Source: an uncultured bacterium
GTDB taxonomy: Bacteria > Cyanobacteriota > Vampirovibrionia > Gastranaerophilales > Gastranaerophilaceae
NCBI GenBank assembly: GCA_949286405.1
Contig: CASECH010000073.1
Location: forward strand, 1 to 6,951
DNA: 6,951 nucleotides
Reading direction: 5' to 3'
Part shown: positions 6,289 to 6,951 of the stretch, in pieces
Position numbering within the stretch: position 1 is the stretch's first letter
Layout of the letters: every line of letters begins with the position of its first letter
Made by a program: the position numbers and the translations under genes
Notes under the pieces: generated by a model
The model's database searches: none
Told to the model about the DNA's origin: nothing
What the model saw: only the letters and a program-made list of their open reading frames with translations

Positions 6289-6951
6289 CTACATTATCAT
6301 TAATAATTCTCTTATGACTTTTGTCGCAACAGCAGTAGATACTCCAGATGCATCATAGTCAGGAGCTAGTTCTACGACATCAGCACCCACAATATCAAAC
6401 TGTTTCAAATACTCAAACCAACCGATTAAAGTTTCAAAATCAAATCCACCTGATTCAGGAGTACCTGTTCCTGGCATAACAGACGGATCTAAAACATCTA
6501 AATCAACTGTTACGAATATTTTCTTACCTTTCAAACAATCAAGTTCAGAGTATTTATGGATTAAAGTATTATGTTCTTTCATAAACTCCCATTCTTCTTT
6601 CATGCCGGAACGAATACCAATCTGTTTAATATTTTCAGGTCCAACAATTTTAGAAGCGTGTTTAATCACTGCAGAATGAGACATTTCTTCGCCCATATAT
6701 TCTTCTCTTAAATCAGTATGAGCATCAAAATGAACAATAGCTAAATCCTGATAGAATTTTGCAACAGCTTTAATTTCAGGTAAAGTAACAAGATGTTCCC
6801 CACCTATCCCAAAAACTCTTTTACCGTCACGATAAATATCTTCCACATTCTTTTCAATAACTTCAAGAGTTTTATAAGTATTGCCAAGAGGAAACTCTAA
6901 ATCCCCTGCATCGTGAAAGTTCACATCAGAAAGTTCTTTATCAAACCTTGG
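6289..6951 (-). CDS. speB: Agmatinase, ureohydrolase family (5' end outside window)
   Basis: Hydrolyses agmatine to putrescine and urea in the cytoplasm, the last step of the arginine-decarboxylase route to polyamines. The frame is open to the window edge, giving 220 visible residues of the usual ~290. The GTG at 6922-6924 is an internal Val, because the preceding codons read PRFDKELSD, matching family sequence. Binuclear manganese ligands are present, numbered from the edge: GGEH (50-53, His53), DAHTD (76-80, Asp76, His78, Asp80) and DLDVLDP (150-156, Asp150, Asp152); VVELAP (192-197) supplies the conserved Glu. PGTGTPESGG and the N-terminal NFHDAGDLEFPLGN favour agmatinase over arginase or formimidoylglutamase, and it closely resembles SpeB of Bacillus. 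The first gene of the visible minus-strand unit, it is followed 24 bases later by ligA. A spermidine synthase gene just upstream would be a typical neighbour but is not seen. Confidence 0.94.
   Translation of the reverse strand, partial: PRFDKELSDVNFHDAGDLEFPLGNTYKTLEVIEKNVEDIYRDGKRVFGIGGEHLVTLPEIKAVAKFYQDLAIVHFDAHTDLREEYMGEEMSHSAVIKHASKIVGPENIKQIGIRSGMKEEWEFMKEHNTLIHKYSELDCLKGKKIFVTVDLDVLDPSVMPGTGTPESGGFDFETLIGWFEYLKQFDIVGADVVELAPDYDASGVSTAVATKVIRELLMIM

Noticed and set aside
6922..6924. GTG as the true start of agmatinase
   Set aside because: The upstream codons to the window edge continue family-like sequence, and ~70 conserved N-terminal residues would otherwise be missing.

Overview
The window is AT-rich (roughly one third G+C by eye), densely packed and bacterial, with standard-code genes, TAA and TAG stops and mostly good Shine-Dalgarno sites. 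It carries parts of an LPS-export system, so the organism has an outer membrane. The best lineage guess is the non-photosynthetic relatives of Cyanobacteria (Vampirovibrionia/Melainabacteria, Gastranaerophilales type). This rests on the AT-rich gut-type composition, a single LptF/LptG-type permease directly after lptB as I recall it in Cyanobacteria, a LigA with cyanobacteria-like stretches, and two small proteins that look familiar from that group. It is inference, not proof.

Left part (1-2479, plus strand): a tight three-gene run. It holds the 3' two thirds of lptB (ATPase of the LPS-export ABC transporter), an LptF/LptG-family permease starting on the last base of the lptB stop codon (TAATG), and, 2 bases later, an exported phosphodiester glycosidase (NAGPA-domain) protein. 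The first two would form the inner-membrane motor that drives LPS towards the outer membrane. The third is a secreted sugar-phosphodiester enzyme probably acting on an envelope glycan.

Middle (2476-3031): a small soluble protein of unknown function on the minus strand. Its stop overlaps the glycosidase stop tail to tail by 4 bases. It has no visible Shine-Dalgarno and a possible -10 box almost touching its ATG. A clear intrinsic terminator (2999-3031) separates it from the operon upstream of it.

Right part (3054-6951, minus strand): a probable four-gene transcription unit, in transcript order agmatinase speB (5' end outside the window), NAD-dependent DNA ligase ligA, a two-helix membrane protein of unknown function, and a secreted SIMPL (DUF541) protein. 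Gaps are 24, 23 and 11 bases, and the unit ends at the strong terminator. Putrescine synthesis, DNA ligation and two envelope proteins share no obvious pathway, so this looks like a housekeeping operon of convenience, although the last two genes may be coupled.

There are no tRNA or rRNA genes, CRISPR arrays, insertion sequences or phage genes. No gene-free stretch exceeds about 100 bases. I see no strong evidence of a new molecular system; the most open points are the two uncharacterised proteins and the glycosidase attached to the LPS-export genes.
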